Below, piece after piece: positions 57,625-64,000 of a DNA stretch of 64,000 nt. A program made the position numbers and the translations under genes. Within the stretch, counting starts at the first letter, position 1; each line of letters begins with the position of its first letter. The stretch spans positions 558,001-622,000 of the forward strand of contig NZ_JACHNH010000001.1 of the NCBI RefSeq assembly GCF_014205335.1, in the 5' to 3' direction. Source of the stretch: Amorphoplanes digitatis. Lineage in GTDB: Bacteria > Actinomycetota > Actinomycetes > Mycobacteriales > Micromonosporaceae. The notes beneath the pieces were generated by a model. It worked only from the letters and a program-made list of their open reading frames with translations, did no database searches and was not told the origin of the DNA.

Positions 57625-58881
57625 TCAGCAGTAGGTCTTGCCCTTGTCGCTCGTCCACTTGCAGGTGTCGATCGACTTGCCGGCCGGGGTACGCAGGTAC
57701 GCGGTGTCGCCGCCGTTGTTCCACACGTAGCCGGTGCGGTTCCAGTAGCGGTGCCGCGCGTCGGGCCTGCCGTTGGTGCCCTTGCCGGTGTGCAGGTAGA
57801 CGTAGGCGCCGGCGGCGACGCGCTGGTCGGTGGTGACCGTGTAGACGTGCCCGGCCGCGTCGCGGACCGTCCACCCCTTGAGGTTGATCGTCGCCTTGGT
57901 CGTGTTGAGCAGGCGGACGTACTCGGCGTTCAGGCTGGTGTTGCTGCCGGTGTCCTTGCCCGGCGAGTTGTAGACGATCTTCGAGAGCAGCACGTCGCCG
58001 GCCTTCGGCGCCGGCGTGGTCGGCACCGGCTTGGGCGCCACGGTCGCAGTGGGCGGCGCAACGGTCGCTGTGGGCGCCACGGTCGCCGTGGGCGTCGCCG
58101 TGGACGTCGCCGTGGCCGTGGGCGTTGCCGTGGCCGTCGGGGTGGCCGTCGGCGTCGGCGTCGGCGTCGGGGTGGGAGTGGGGGTGGGGGTGGGTGTCGG
58201 CTCCGGGTCGGTCCCGCCGCCCGTGCCGCCGCCGCTTCCGCCGCCGACGTTGAGCGAGACCGACGTGGTCTGCCCGGCCAGCAGGTTGTTCTCCGCGTCG
58301 GGGTCGATCACGGCGCGGTAGGTCTTCGTGCCCGAGCCCTGCCCGTTCAGGGTCGTCGTGAAGACGGCCGCCGGGTTGGAGGTGTAGCCGCCCGCGACGT
58401 CGGTCCAGGCGGCGCCCTCCTTGCGCTGGACGTGCACCTGGAGGCCCGGCTGGCCCGGGTCGGCCGCGACCTTCACCTCGACGGTGCCGTCCAAGGCGGT
58501 CATCGTCATGGTCGGGATGATCCCCACCGCGACGATGATGCGCCTCGACTCGACGCCGTTCGCCTTCACGTAGAAGCGGAAGCCGGAGTCGACAAGCCGG
58601 TTCAGCGTGTAGTCGCCAGAGCCGTTCGCCTTCGTGGTGACGTATCCGCCGGTGACGTAGTCGGGCGAGGGGTAGAAGTCGTTCCAGATGTACGCCGACT
58701 CGTACAGCTCGACGGTCGCGCCCACGGGCGCCGTACCGGTGATGGTGATCTCACCGAAGCCGGTGCGGCTCGCCGGCGCCGAGATGGTCGGCGCCGCGTC
58801 GGCGGCGGCCGCGGGGGCGGCCAGGCCGAGAGCGGCCGCGCAGCCGATCGTCGCGAATATCGCCGTCTTACGTGCACGCAT
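57625..58881 (-). CDS. Secreted protein with C-terminal lamin-tail (LTD) domain
   Basis: A 418-residue exported protein: signal peptide MRARKTAIFATIGCAAALGL ending near AAAADA, two beta-sandwich-like segments, a Gly/Pro/Thr linker of (PT)n repeats near residues 225-290, then a lamin-tail domain (DVLLSKIVYNSPG, AEYVRLLNTTKATINLKGWTVRD, NNGGDTAYLRTPAG). LTD domains occur at the end of extracellular nucleases and surface proteins; no nuclease motif is seen here. GAGGAGAA precedes the ATG. Confidence 0.85.
   Translation of the reverse strand: MRARKTAIFATIGCAAALGLAAPAAAADAAPTISAPASRTGFGEITITGTAPVGATVELYESAYIWNDFYPSPDYVTGGYVTTKANGSGDYTLNRLVDSGFRFYVKANGVESRRIIVAVGIIPTMTMTALDGTVEVKVAADPGQPGLQVHVQRKEGAAWTDVAGGYTSNPAAVFTTTLNGQGSGTKTYRAVIDPDAENNLLAGQTTSVSLNVGGGSGGGTGGGTDPEPTPTPTPTPTPTPTPTPTATPTATATPTATATSTATPTATVAPTATVAPPTATVAPKPVPTTPAPKAGDVLLSKIVYNSPGKDTGSNTSLNAEYVRLLNTTKATINLKGWTVRDAAGHVYTVTTDQRVAAGAYVYLHTGKGTNGRPDARHRYWNRTGYVWNNGGDTAYLRTPAGKSIDTCKWTSDKGKTYC
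58020..58205 (-). repeat. Simple repeats encoding the PT/AT-rich linker
   Basis: Hexamer-like GTGGGC/GTCGGC units spanning ~185 bp within the LTD protein gene, encoding alternating Pro/Thr and Ala/Thr. Slippage-type low complexity. Confidence 0.75.
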
Positions 58882-59031
58882 CAGCAGGTTCTCCTCGTGG
58901 TTTAGGGCCAGCGCAGCGTAGTCGGAGTAACGGAAAGTAGTCACCCCTCTGGAAGGGCGGGGAATTTCACACGTAAAGTCACATACAGTCATGACGGATG
59001 GTGACGGGAGGTAATCGGCATCTCGGACTCC

Positions 59032-59829
59032 GTGCCCGAAAAGCGGCCGGTATACCGTCGTCACGTGGTCACCCTCGAGCTGCGCGCGGACTGCGGCCGG
59101 TGCGCCGGGCTGTGCTGCGTCGCGCCCGCCTTCGCCAGGTCCGCCGACTTCGCCATTGACAAGCCCGCCGGGCGGCCCTGTCCCAACCTCGCCGAGGACT
59201 TCCGGTGCGGCATCCACGAGCGGCTGCCCGAGAAGGGCTTCCGCGGCTGCGTCGTCTTCGATTGCTTCGGGGCCGGCCAGCAGGTCACCCAGGTGACGTT
59301 CGGCGGCCGGGACTGGCGGGGCGCGCCCGGCGCCGCCGGGCAGATGTTCGCGGTGCTGCCGGTCATGCGGCAGATCCACGAGCTTCTCTGGTACGTGAGC
59401 CAGGCGCTGGAGCTGCCGGCGGCGCGCCGGCTGCGGCCGCGCCTGGAGGCGGCGTTGGAGGAGGCCACCGCGCTTGCCGGCGGGACACCCGACGAGCTGC
59501 TGGCCCTCGACGTCGCCGAGTTCCGGGGCAAGGTCAACCCGTTGCTGGTGAAGGCGAGCGAGCTGGCCCGGGCCGGTACCCGGCGCGCCGATCACCGCGG
59601 CGCGAACCTGATGGGGCGCCGGATGAGGGGCGCCGACCTGCGCGGTGCGAGCCTGCGCGGCGCCGTACTGATCGGTGCCGACCTGCGCGGTGCCGACCTG
59701 CGCACGGCCGACTTCACCGGAGCGGATCTGCGGGGTGCCGACCTGCGGGGCGCCGACCTGACCGGCGCGCTGTTCCTCACCGAGTCGCAGGTCAAGGCCG
59801 CGGTGACCGACGAGACGACCAGGCGGTGA
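59032..59829 (+). CDS. YkgJ-like cysteine cluster plus pentapeptide-repeat protein
   Basis: A 265-residue protein. Residues 17-80 hold CGRCAGLCCVAP and further cysteines (RPCPNL, FRCGIHE, RGCVVFDCFG), resembling the YkgJ metal-chelating family. Residues ~190-245 are right-handed beta-helix pentapeptide repeats of the A(D/N)LRG type (GADLRGASLRGAVLIGADLRG). Pentapeptide proteins can mimic DNA in gyrase protection, but the combination with a metal cluster is of unknown meaning. GTG at 59032; the GGGAGG box is 21 nt away, so a later GTG (59065) is possible. Confidence 0.8.
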   Translation: MPEKRPVYRRHVVTLELRADCGRCAGLCCVAPAFARSADFAIDKPAGRPCPNLAEDFRCGIHERLPEKGFRGCVVFDCFGAGQQVTQVTFGGRDWRGAPGAAGQMFAVLPVMRQIHELLWYVSQALELPAARRLRPRLEAALEEATALAGGTPDELLALDVAEFRGKVNPLLVKASELARAGTRRADHRGANLMGRRMRGADLRGASLRGAVLIGADLRGADLRTADFTGADLRGADLRGADLTGALFLTESQVKAAVTDETTRR

Positions 59830-59914
59830 GACCGGCGCTCACCGCGCACCCGGTCCGAACAGGACCTAGGATGGATCTCGGCGAGGACCGAGGCCTCCAC
59901 GGGAGCGTGTTGAC

Positions 59915-61132
59915 ATGCAGGTGTCCGGCCTGGTCTGGTCGCTGACGGTCGTCGGCGTCATCGGACTGATCGCCTTCGACTTCTACTTCCACGTCCGGCG
60001 CGCGCACATACCCTCGCTGCGGGAGGCGGCCGCCTGGTCCGCCGGCTACGTCGGCGTCGCCGTCCTCTTCGGCCTCGCCGTGTTCGTCTTCGGCGGCCCG
60101 GACGTCGGCGCCGAGTTCTTCGCCGCCTGGCTGACCGAGAAGGCGCTGTCGGTCGACAACCTCTTCGTCTTCCTGGTGCTGCTCGGCAGCTTCAAGGTGC
60201 CGCGCGCCGAACAGCAGAAGGTGCTGCTCTTCGGCATCGTGTTCTCGCTGATCGCCAGGACCGGCTTCATCTTCCTCGGCGCCGCTCTGATCAACTCCTT
60301 CGCCTGGATCTTCTATCTGTTCGGCCTGATCCTGCTGGTCACGGCCGGCAGCCTGCTCAAGGGCGACGACAGCGACGACCGTTCCGCGGACAACGTGATC
60401 ATCCGGATGGCCCGGCGGTTCGTGCGCACCTCCGAGGAGTACGACGGCGACAAGCTCTTCACGGTCCGGGACGGCAAGCGGGTCCTGACCCCGATGCTGC
60501 TGGTCATGATCGCCATCGGCGGCACCGACATCCTGTTCGCGCTGGACTCGATCCCGGCCGTCTTCGGCCTCACCCAGAGCGTCTACCTGGTCTTCACCGC
60601 GACCGTGTTCTCGCTGCTCGGCCTGCGTCAGCTCTACTTCCTGCTCGACGGCCTGCTGGACCGGCTCATCTACCTGTCCTACGGGCTCGCCGCGATCCTG
60701 GCCTTCATCGGGGTGAAGCTGATCCTGCACGCCATGCACGAGAACAACGTCCCGTTCATCAACGGCGGCGATCCCATCGACGTGGTGGAGATCAGCACCG
60801 GCGCGTCGCTGATCTTCATCGTCGGCGTACTGGTTATCACGGTGGTCGCCTCGCTGCTCAGCCCGAAGGGCCGGGCGCAGACGTACGTCGCCGCGGCGCG
60901 CCGGCACGCCAAAGAGTTCCTCGACATCGAGACCGACCCGAAGTACTGCGACGAGATCTACCACCGGCTCGTCATCGAGGAGGAGCACCTCAGGAGCCTG
61001 CCGGAGCGGTACCGGGCCCGGATCCGCCAGGAGTCCGAGCTGATGGACCTGCTGCGCCGGGCGCACGCGCTGCACGAGCGGCGGGTCGACGCCGGGACGT
61101 GCTTCAGCGTCGCATCCCGGCCGCTCGTCTGA
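59915..61132 (+). CDS. TerC/Alx-family integral membrane protein
   Basis: A 405-residue protein with about nine transmembrane helices. Motif FDFYFHVRRAHIPSLREAA, the conserved acidic AWLTEKALSVDNLFVFLVLL and the second acidic site IGGTDILFALDSIPAVFGL identify TerC. The family exports Mn2+ or supports metal and tellurite resistance. C-terminal extension of ~80 residues is cytosolic and acidic-basic mixed. GGGAGC precedes the ATG. It ends 1 bp from the convergent next gene. Confidence 0.9.
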   Translation: MQVSGLVWSLTVVGVIGLIAFDFYFHVRRAHIPSLREAAAWSAGYVGVAVLFGLAVFVFGGPDVGAEFFAAWLTEKALSVDNLFVFLVLLGSFKVPRAEQQKVLLFGIVFSLIARTGFIFLGAALINSFAWIFYLFGLILLVTAGSLLKGDDSDDRSADNVIIRMARRFVRTSEEYDGDKLFTVRDGKRVLTPMLLVMIAIGGTDILFALDSIPAVFGLTQSVYLVFTATVFSLLGLRQLYFLLDGLLDRLIYLSYGLAAILAFIGVKLILHAMHENNVPFINGGDPIDVVEISTGASLIFIVGVLVITVVASLLSPKGRAQTYVAAARRHAKEFLDIETDPKYCDEIYHRLVIEEEHLRSLPERYRARIRQESELMDLLRRAHALHERRVDAGTCFSVASRPLV

Positions 61133-61133
61133 C

Positions 61134-62114
61134 TCAGGTGATGCGGTTGCCCCGCGAGCCCAGGCCGATCTCGCGCCCGGGTCGGCGTGTGCCGGCCTTG
61201 CCCTTCGCCGAGTTCGCCACGAAGCGGGCCTCCGCGCGGCGCACGTGCGCGGCGCGGGCGGCGAGGTCGGTGGTCGGCTCGTCGTCATCGGCACGCGGCG
61301 TCCGCAGGGTCGGCGCCCCCGAGACCAGGCTGGCCACCCGGGCCGCCAGGTCCGCCGCGCGGGTCGCGAGGCCGGGCTCGGCGAGCTCGGCGGCCGCGTC
61401 CGCCGCGGCGGCCCGCAACGCCCGGGCGTCGTCGCCGGCCAGGCCGGGGCGACGTCCGCGCGACCGCACGGTGCCGTCGCCCGCGGGCCGGCCCCGCTCG
61501 GCGGGAGGCCGGGGCGCCGGGTCGGGCTCGGCGGCCGGGCCGGCGGCGGGGGCGGGGCGGGTCAGCGTCAGCGAGCCGAGCAGCGTGACCGTCTGGCCCT
61601 CGCCGCCCTGGCGGTTGTTGAACTCCGGGCCGATGAGCAGGCGCGACAGCATCCGGGCCTGCGGCGTCGACAGGCCGAGCTTCTCCGCGTTGTCCACCCG
61701 GAAGCGGGCGATCGCGTGCCGGATCAGGTTCGCCACCCGGTCGGCGTCGCCGGCCGTCGTCAGGTCGCCGCCCGCGAAGACCAGCGCGGGGAAGGTGCCG
61801 TCGGACGCGGCGCACACGAGCTGGATCTGCGCGGCCGAGGCGGCCCGGCCCGCCACCCGGTCGCCGGGCTGCATCCGCAGGTACTGCGGCCAGAGCCAGC
61901 GCAGCTCGCCCGAGGTGACCTCGACGTCGTCGGGTGACTCGGAGGCCGTGTACGCGTACGCCACGCGGTGGTCGGTGACGAGGATCTCGGTCGTCTCGGG
62001 CAGCGCCCAGCGCGGCAGCGAGGCGGCCTTGTCGAACGCGTACTCGGCGACGGCGCAGCGGCCGCGCCACAGCTCGCGCTCGCCGCCCTGCAAGGGCCCG
62101 AACACGTCGGTCAT
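61134..62114 (-). CDS. Hypothetical actinobacterial protein, about 326 aa
   Basis: N-terminal half: PLQGGERELWRGRCAVAEYAFDK, TEILVTDHRVAYAYT and SGELRWLWPQYLRMQP, a beta-rich globular part seen in Micromonosporaceae hypotheticals. C-terminal half is disordered, rich in Ala/Pro/Arg, and ends GREIGLGSRGNRIT. No catalytic motif. I chose the ATG at 62114 (MTDVFGPL); an ATG at 62159 adds 15 residues without a ribosome-binding site. Confidence 0.65.
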   Translation of the reverse strand: MTDVFGPLQGGERELWRGRCAVAEYAFDKAASLPRWALPETTEILVTDHRVAYAYTASESPDDVEVTSGELRWLWPQYLRMQPGDRVAGRAASAAQIQLVCAASDGTFPALVFAGGDLTTAGDADRVANLIRHAIARFRVDNAEKLGLSTPQARMLSRLLIGPEFNNRQGGEGQTVTLLGSLTLTRPAPAAGPAAEPDPAPRPPAERGRPAGDGTVRSRGRRPGLAGDDARALRAAAADAAAELAEPGLATRAADLAARVASLVSGAPTLRTPRADDDEPTTDLAARAAHVRRAEARFVANSAKGKAGTRRPGREIGLGSRGNRIT

Positions 62115-62245
62115 GGGCAACGGTGATCCTGAGACGGACAGGAAGTGCCGGTCCAACATTCATCGATTAGAACGGGATGGTGTCCACAGAGACAAGTCGT
62201 CAGGCACTGAATGTTTTGTGCGCCGGACGAACCTGAACCTTCGGC

Positions 62246-63097
62246 CTAGGGCCGGGAGCTGAACAGCCCGTCGGGAGGGGCCGGAGAGGGAACTGCGTCG
62301 ATGTCTGTCGCCGCCGCCTGCCCCGAGGTGAATCGATCGAGATCGGTTTCGACCCGTCCGGGGAACCAGTCGCCGGCGACCCGCCGGCTCAGCTCCGGCA
62401 CCGGCGGCGTCGTCCGCCCGGCGAGCACGACCAGGTTGCCGAACCGCCGGCCGCGCAGCACGGCGGCGTCCGCGATCAGGCAGGCCTGCGGCAGCACGGC
62501 CCGGATCGTCGCGACCTGGGTGCGCGCGTACCGCAGCGGCGGCCCGTCGGCGACGTTGGCGATCAGCCATCCGCCCGGCGCCAGCACCCGGGCCGCCTCC
62601 CGGACGAACTCCACCGACGCCAGGTGCGCCGGCGTGCGCGAGCCCGCGAAGACGTCGACGACGACCAGGTCGTACCCGGCGTCGCGCATTCCGGTGACCG
62701 CCTCGCGGGCGTCGCCCACCCGGACCCGCAGCTTGGCCTTCGGGTCCCAGGGCAGCGCCTGGCGTACGAGGTCGACGAGCGGCCCGTCGATCTCCACCAC
62801 CCGCTGCGGCGAGCCGGGCCGGGTCGCGGCGATGTAGCGCGGCAGGGTCAACGCGCCCCCACCCAGGTGCAGCGCCCGCAGCGGCGTACCGGGCGGCGCG
62901 ATCAGGTCGATCGCGGCGGCCATCCGCCGGATGTACTCGAACTCGAGGTAGGTCGGATCGGCCAGGTCGACGTGCGACTGCGGCGCGCCGTCCAGCAGCA
63001 GCGTCCAGCCCGACGGCCGGTCCGGGTCCCCGACCAGCTCGGCCACCCCCGAGCCGACGCTCTCGACCCGCCGCTCACCCCGCCTGCGCTGTGCCAC
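62246..63097 (-). CDS. Spermidine synthase-like methyltransferase-fold protein
   Basis: A 283-residue protein with a polyamine-synthase-like core: ALHLGGGALTLPRYIAAT (nucleotide loop), RVVEIDGPLVDLVR, and YDLVVVDVFAGSRTPAHL (Asp at the catalytic loop). It lacks the fused membrane domain of many bacterial members and no partner decarboxylase is nearby. May aminopropylate or be a methyltransferase; substrate unsure. Confidence 0.82.
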   Translation of the reverse strand: MAQRRRGERRVESVGSGVAELVGDPDRPSGWTLLLDGAPQSHVDLADPTYLEFEYIRRMAAAIDLIAPPGTPLRALHLGGGALTLPRYIAATRPGSPQRVVEIDGPLVDLVRQALPWDPKAKLRVRVGDAREAVTGMRDAGYDLVVVDVFAGSRTPAHLASVEFVREAARVLAPGGWLIANVADGPPLRYARTQVATIRAVLPQACLIADAAVLRGRRFGNLVVLAGRTTPPVPELSRRVAGDWFPGRVETDLDRFTSGQAAATDIDAVPSPAPPDGLFSSRP

Positions 63098-63158
63098 GGC
63101 AGCAGTATGTCGCCTGCCGTGCGGCGGCGGGGTGGCGGGAACCCGGCCGGGTCACCTC

Positions 63159-63908
63159 CTACGTCCAGCTCACCGGGTTCGGCGCGGTGAGCGCGGGTGC
63201 GTCCGCGGCGAGGGCGATGAACTCGATGCCGAGCAGTTCCATCCACAGCTCGCCGTCCGGGCCGACCAGGGCGGCGTCGCAGTGTGCGCCGAACTTGTCG
63301 CGCCGCCCGTCGGCGACCACGCACAGGGCGGGGCCGGGCAGCCGCCCCCACCGGTGGATCCGGCACTCGGCGACGCCCATCGGCAGCACCGGGCGGTGTT
63401 CGTCCATCGCCCAGACCCCGCCGAGCTGCACGGCGCCGTCCAGCGCCGCGAGATCCACCGGCAGGTCGTCGTCCGCCCAGCCCATCGCCCCGGCGCCGAG
63501 AACGGTTCCGACGACCCCGGTCGGGCCGATCTCGCCCAGCGAGCGGACCGTCCGCAGCAGGGGGCCGTGGAACAGCGGCCGGCCGGCGTAGACCGAGCTG
63601 CCCGGGAACCGCGCCGGGTCGCCGGTCGGCCGCCACTCGCGGTCCCGGCCGGGCGCGCCGGACCGGGCCCGGAAGCACGGCTCGCCGGCGCCGTTGATCA
63701 GCGACACCTCCCGGCCGGAGAGGGTGATCGAGATCGTCTGCGGCTCCGCGGTCGCCACCGGGCGCAGCACCCGGAAACCGGTGAGCACGGCGCCGGGCTC
63801 CCGCTCCCGGACGGCCGCGGCCATCCAGCCCAGGCCGGCGGCGGGCGGCAGGATCGGGATGTCCTGCGGCCGGTGATCGCCGATCCAGGGATATCTCGCC
63901 GCGCTCAC
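63159..63908 (-). CDS. Stand-alone polyketide-type dehydratase (double hot-dog)
   Basis: A 249-residue protein resembling a PKS-DH domain: N-terminal motif IGDHRPQDIPILPPAAG gives the catalytic His in an HX8P arrangement (Gly of HxxxGxxxxP is Asp), and the second-half acidic motif is ALDGAVQLGGVWA (Asp with Gln at +4). Likely removes water from a beta-hydroxyacyl thioester as a discrete subunit. Its GTG overlaps the stop of a truncated upstream gene, implying a biosynthetic operon beyond the right edge. Confidence 0.72.
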   Translation of the reverse strand: MSAARYPWIGDHRPQDIPILPPAAGLGWMAAAVREREPGAVLTGFRVLRPVATAEPQTISITLSGREVSLINGAGEPCFRARSGAPGRDREWRPTGDPARFPGSSVYAGRPLFHGPLLRTVRSLGEIGPTGVVGTVLGAGAMGWADDDLPVDLAALDGAVQLGGVWAMDEHRPVLPMGVAECRIHRWGRLPGPALCVVADGRRDKFGAHCDAALVGPDGELWMELLGIEFIALAADAPALTAPNPVSWT

Positions 63909-64000
63909 CGCGACGGTTCCGGGCCGTGGGTGCCCCGGCCCGGCCTCACCGGTACGCCGGGAGGTCCAGGCAAGCGAGCGTACGAGGCATCCGGGGCGGC
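63905..64000 (-). CDS. C-terminal end of an upstream gene (partial)
   Basis: A frame open to the right edge ends in TGA that overlaps the dehydratase start (GTGA). Only 31 residues are visible: Pro/Gly/Arg-rich, ending GPEPSR. Coupling suggests the same operon, possibly a polyketide synthase, but nothing diagnostic is in the window. Confidence 0.45.
   Translation of the reverse strand, partial: AAPDASYARLPGPPGVPVRPGRGTHGPEPSR

Overview
The window is chromosomal DNA from a high-GC actinomycete, most likely of the family Micromonosporaceae (Actinoplanes/Micromonospora-like). This rests on the very high GC, frequent GTG starts and GTGA/ATGA gene overlaps. It also rests on actinobacterial marker genes: the ergothioneine enzyme EgtA, AdnAB helicase-nuclease, mycoredoxin, UvrD2 with a tetracysteine motif and HRDC domain, WhiB7, UPF0182 and a DUF2342 zincin-like protein. 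The genus is inferred from protein style only.

Layout. 0-8.6 kb: the 5' part of egtA, a methyltransferase, an aldo/keto reductase, an aldolase-family PLP enzyme, an unusual MerR regulator fused to a DNA-polymerase-III-beta-clamp-like region, a secreted hydrolase, and dapD. 8.6-10.9 kb: a three-gene, translationally coupled module wedged between divergent dapD and dapE. It encodes an EspC/WXG-like small protein with a YxxxD export motif, a protein with a C-terminal papain-like cysteine peptidase, and a small partner. 11-14.8 kb: dapE, two tandem LOG-family proteins and a LacI regulator. 14.9-22.5 kb: adnA-adnB, each carrying expanded low-complexity linkers, including 15 copies of a 15-bp repeat in adnB. 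22.7-28.9 kb: cspA, an acyltransferase, small membrane proteins and an Rrf2-controlled SsuABC-like ABC transporter.

29.0-33.25 kb holds the most notable accessory locus. It is a tight operon (EACC1-like protein, caspase fused to an AlgH/UPF0301-like domain, SIR2-like protein) that looks like a conflict or defence system. 33.4-52.6 kb resembles the region around mycobacterial Rv3193c-Rv3202c: M16 peptidase pair, NudC-like Nudix protein, mycoredoxin, UvrD2, WhiB7 with a clear uORF/attenuator leader, ABC1 kinase, DUF2342 protein, PDZ-Lon protease and UPF0182, with local insertions. A cluster of three consensus DnaA boxes lies in the middle, at 45.0 kb.

52.8-56.6 kb: two identical initiator tRNA genes in inverted orientation bracket a small island with a glycine-rich secreted protein and an AlbA_2/HATPase-type regulator that appears lower in GC. 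56.7-64 kb: DUF2199-like protein, lamin-tail secreted protein, YkgJ-pentapeptide protein, TerC, a spermidine-synthase-like protein, and at the right edge a stand-alone polyketide-type dehydratase coupled to a truncated upstream gene, perhaps the start of a biosynthetic cluster.

All calls come from reading translations and DNA by eye. No database search was run, so family names are recognition-based, and start sites are chosen from ribosome-binding sites, overlaps and family length.
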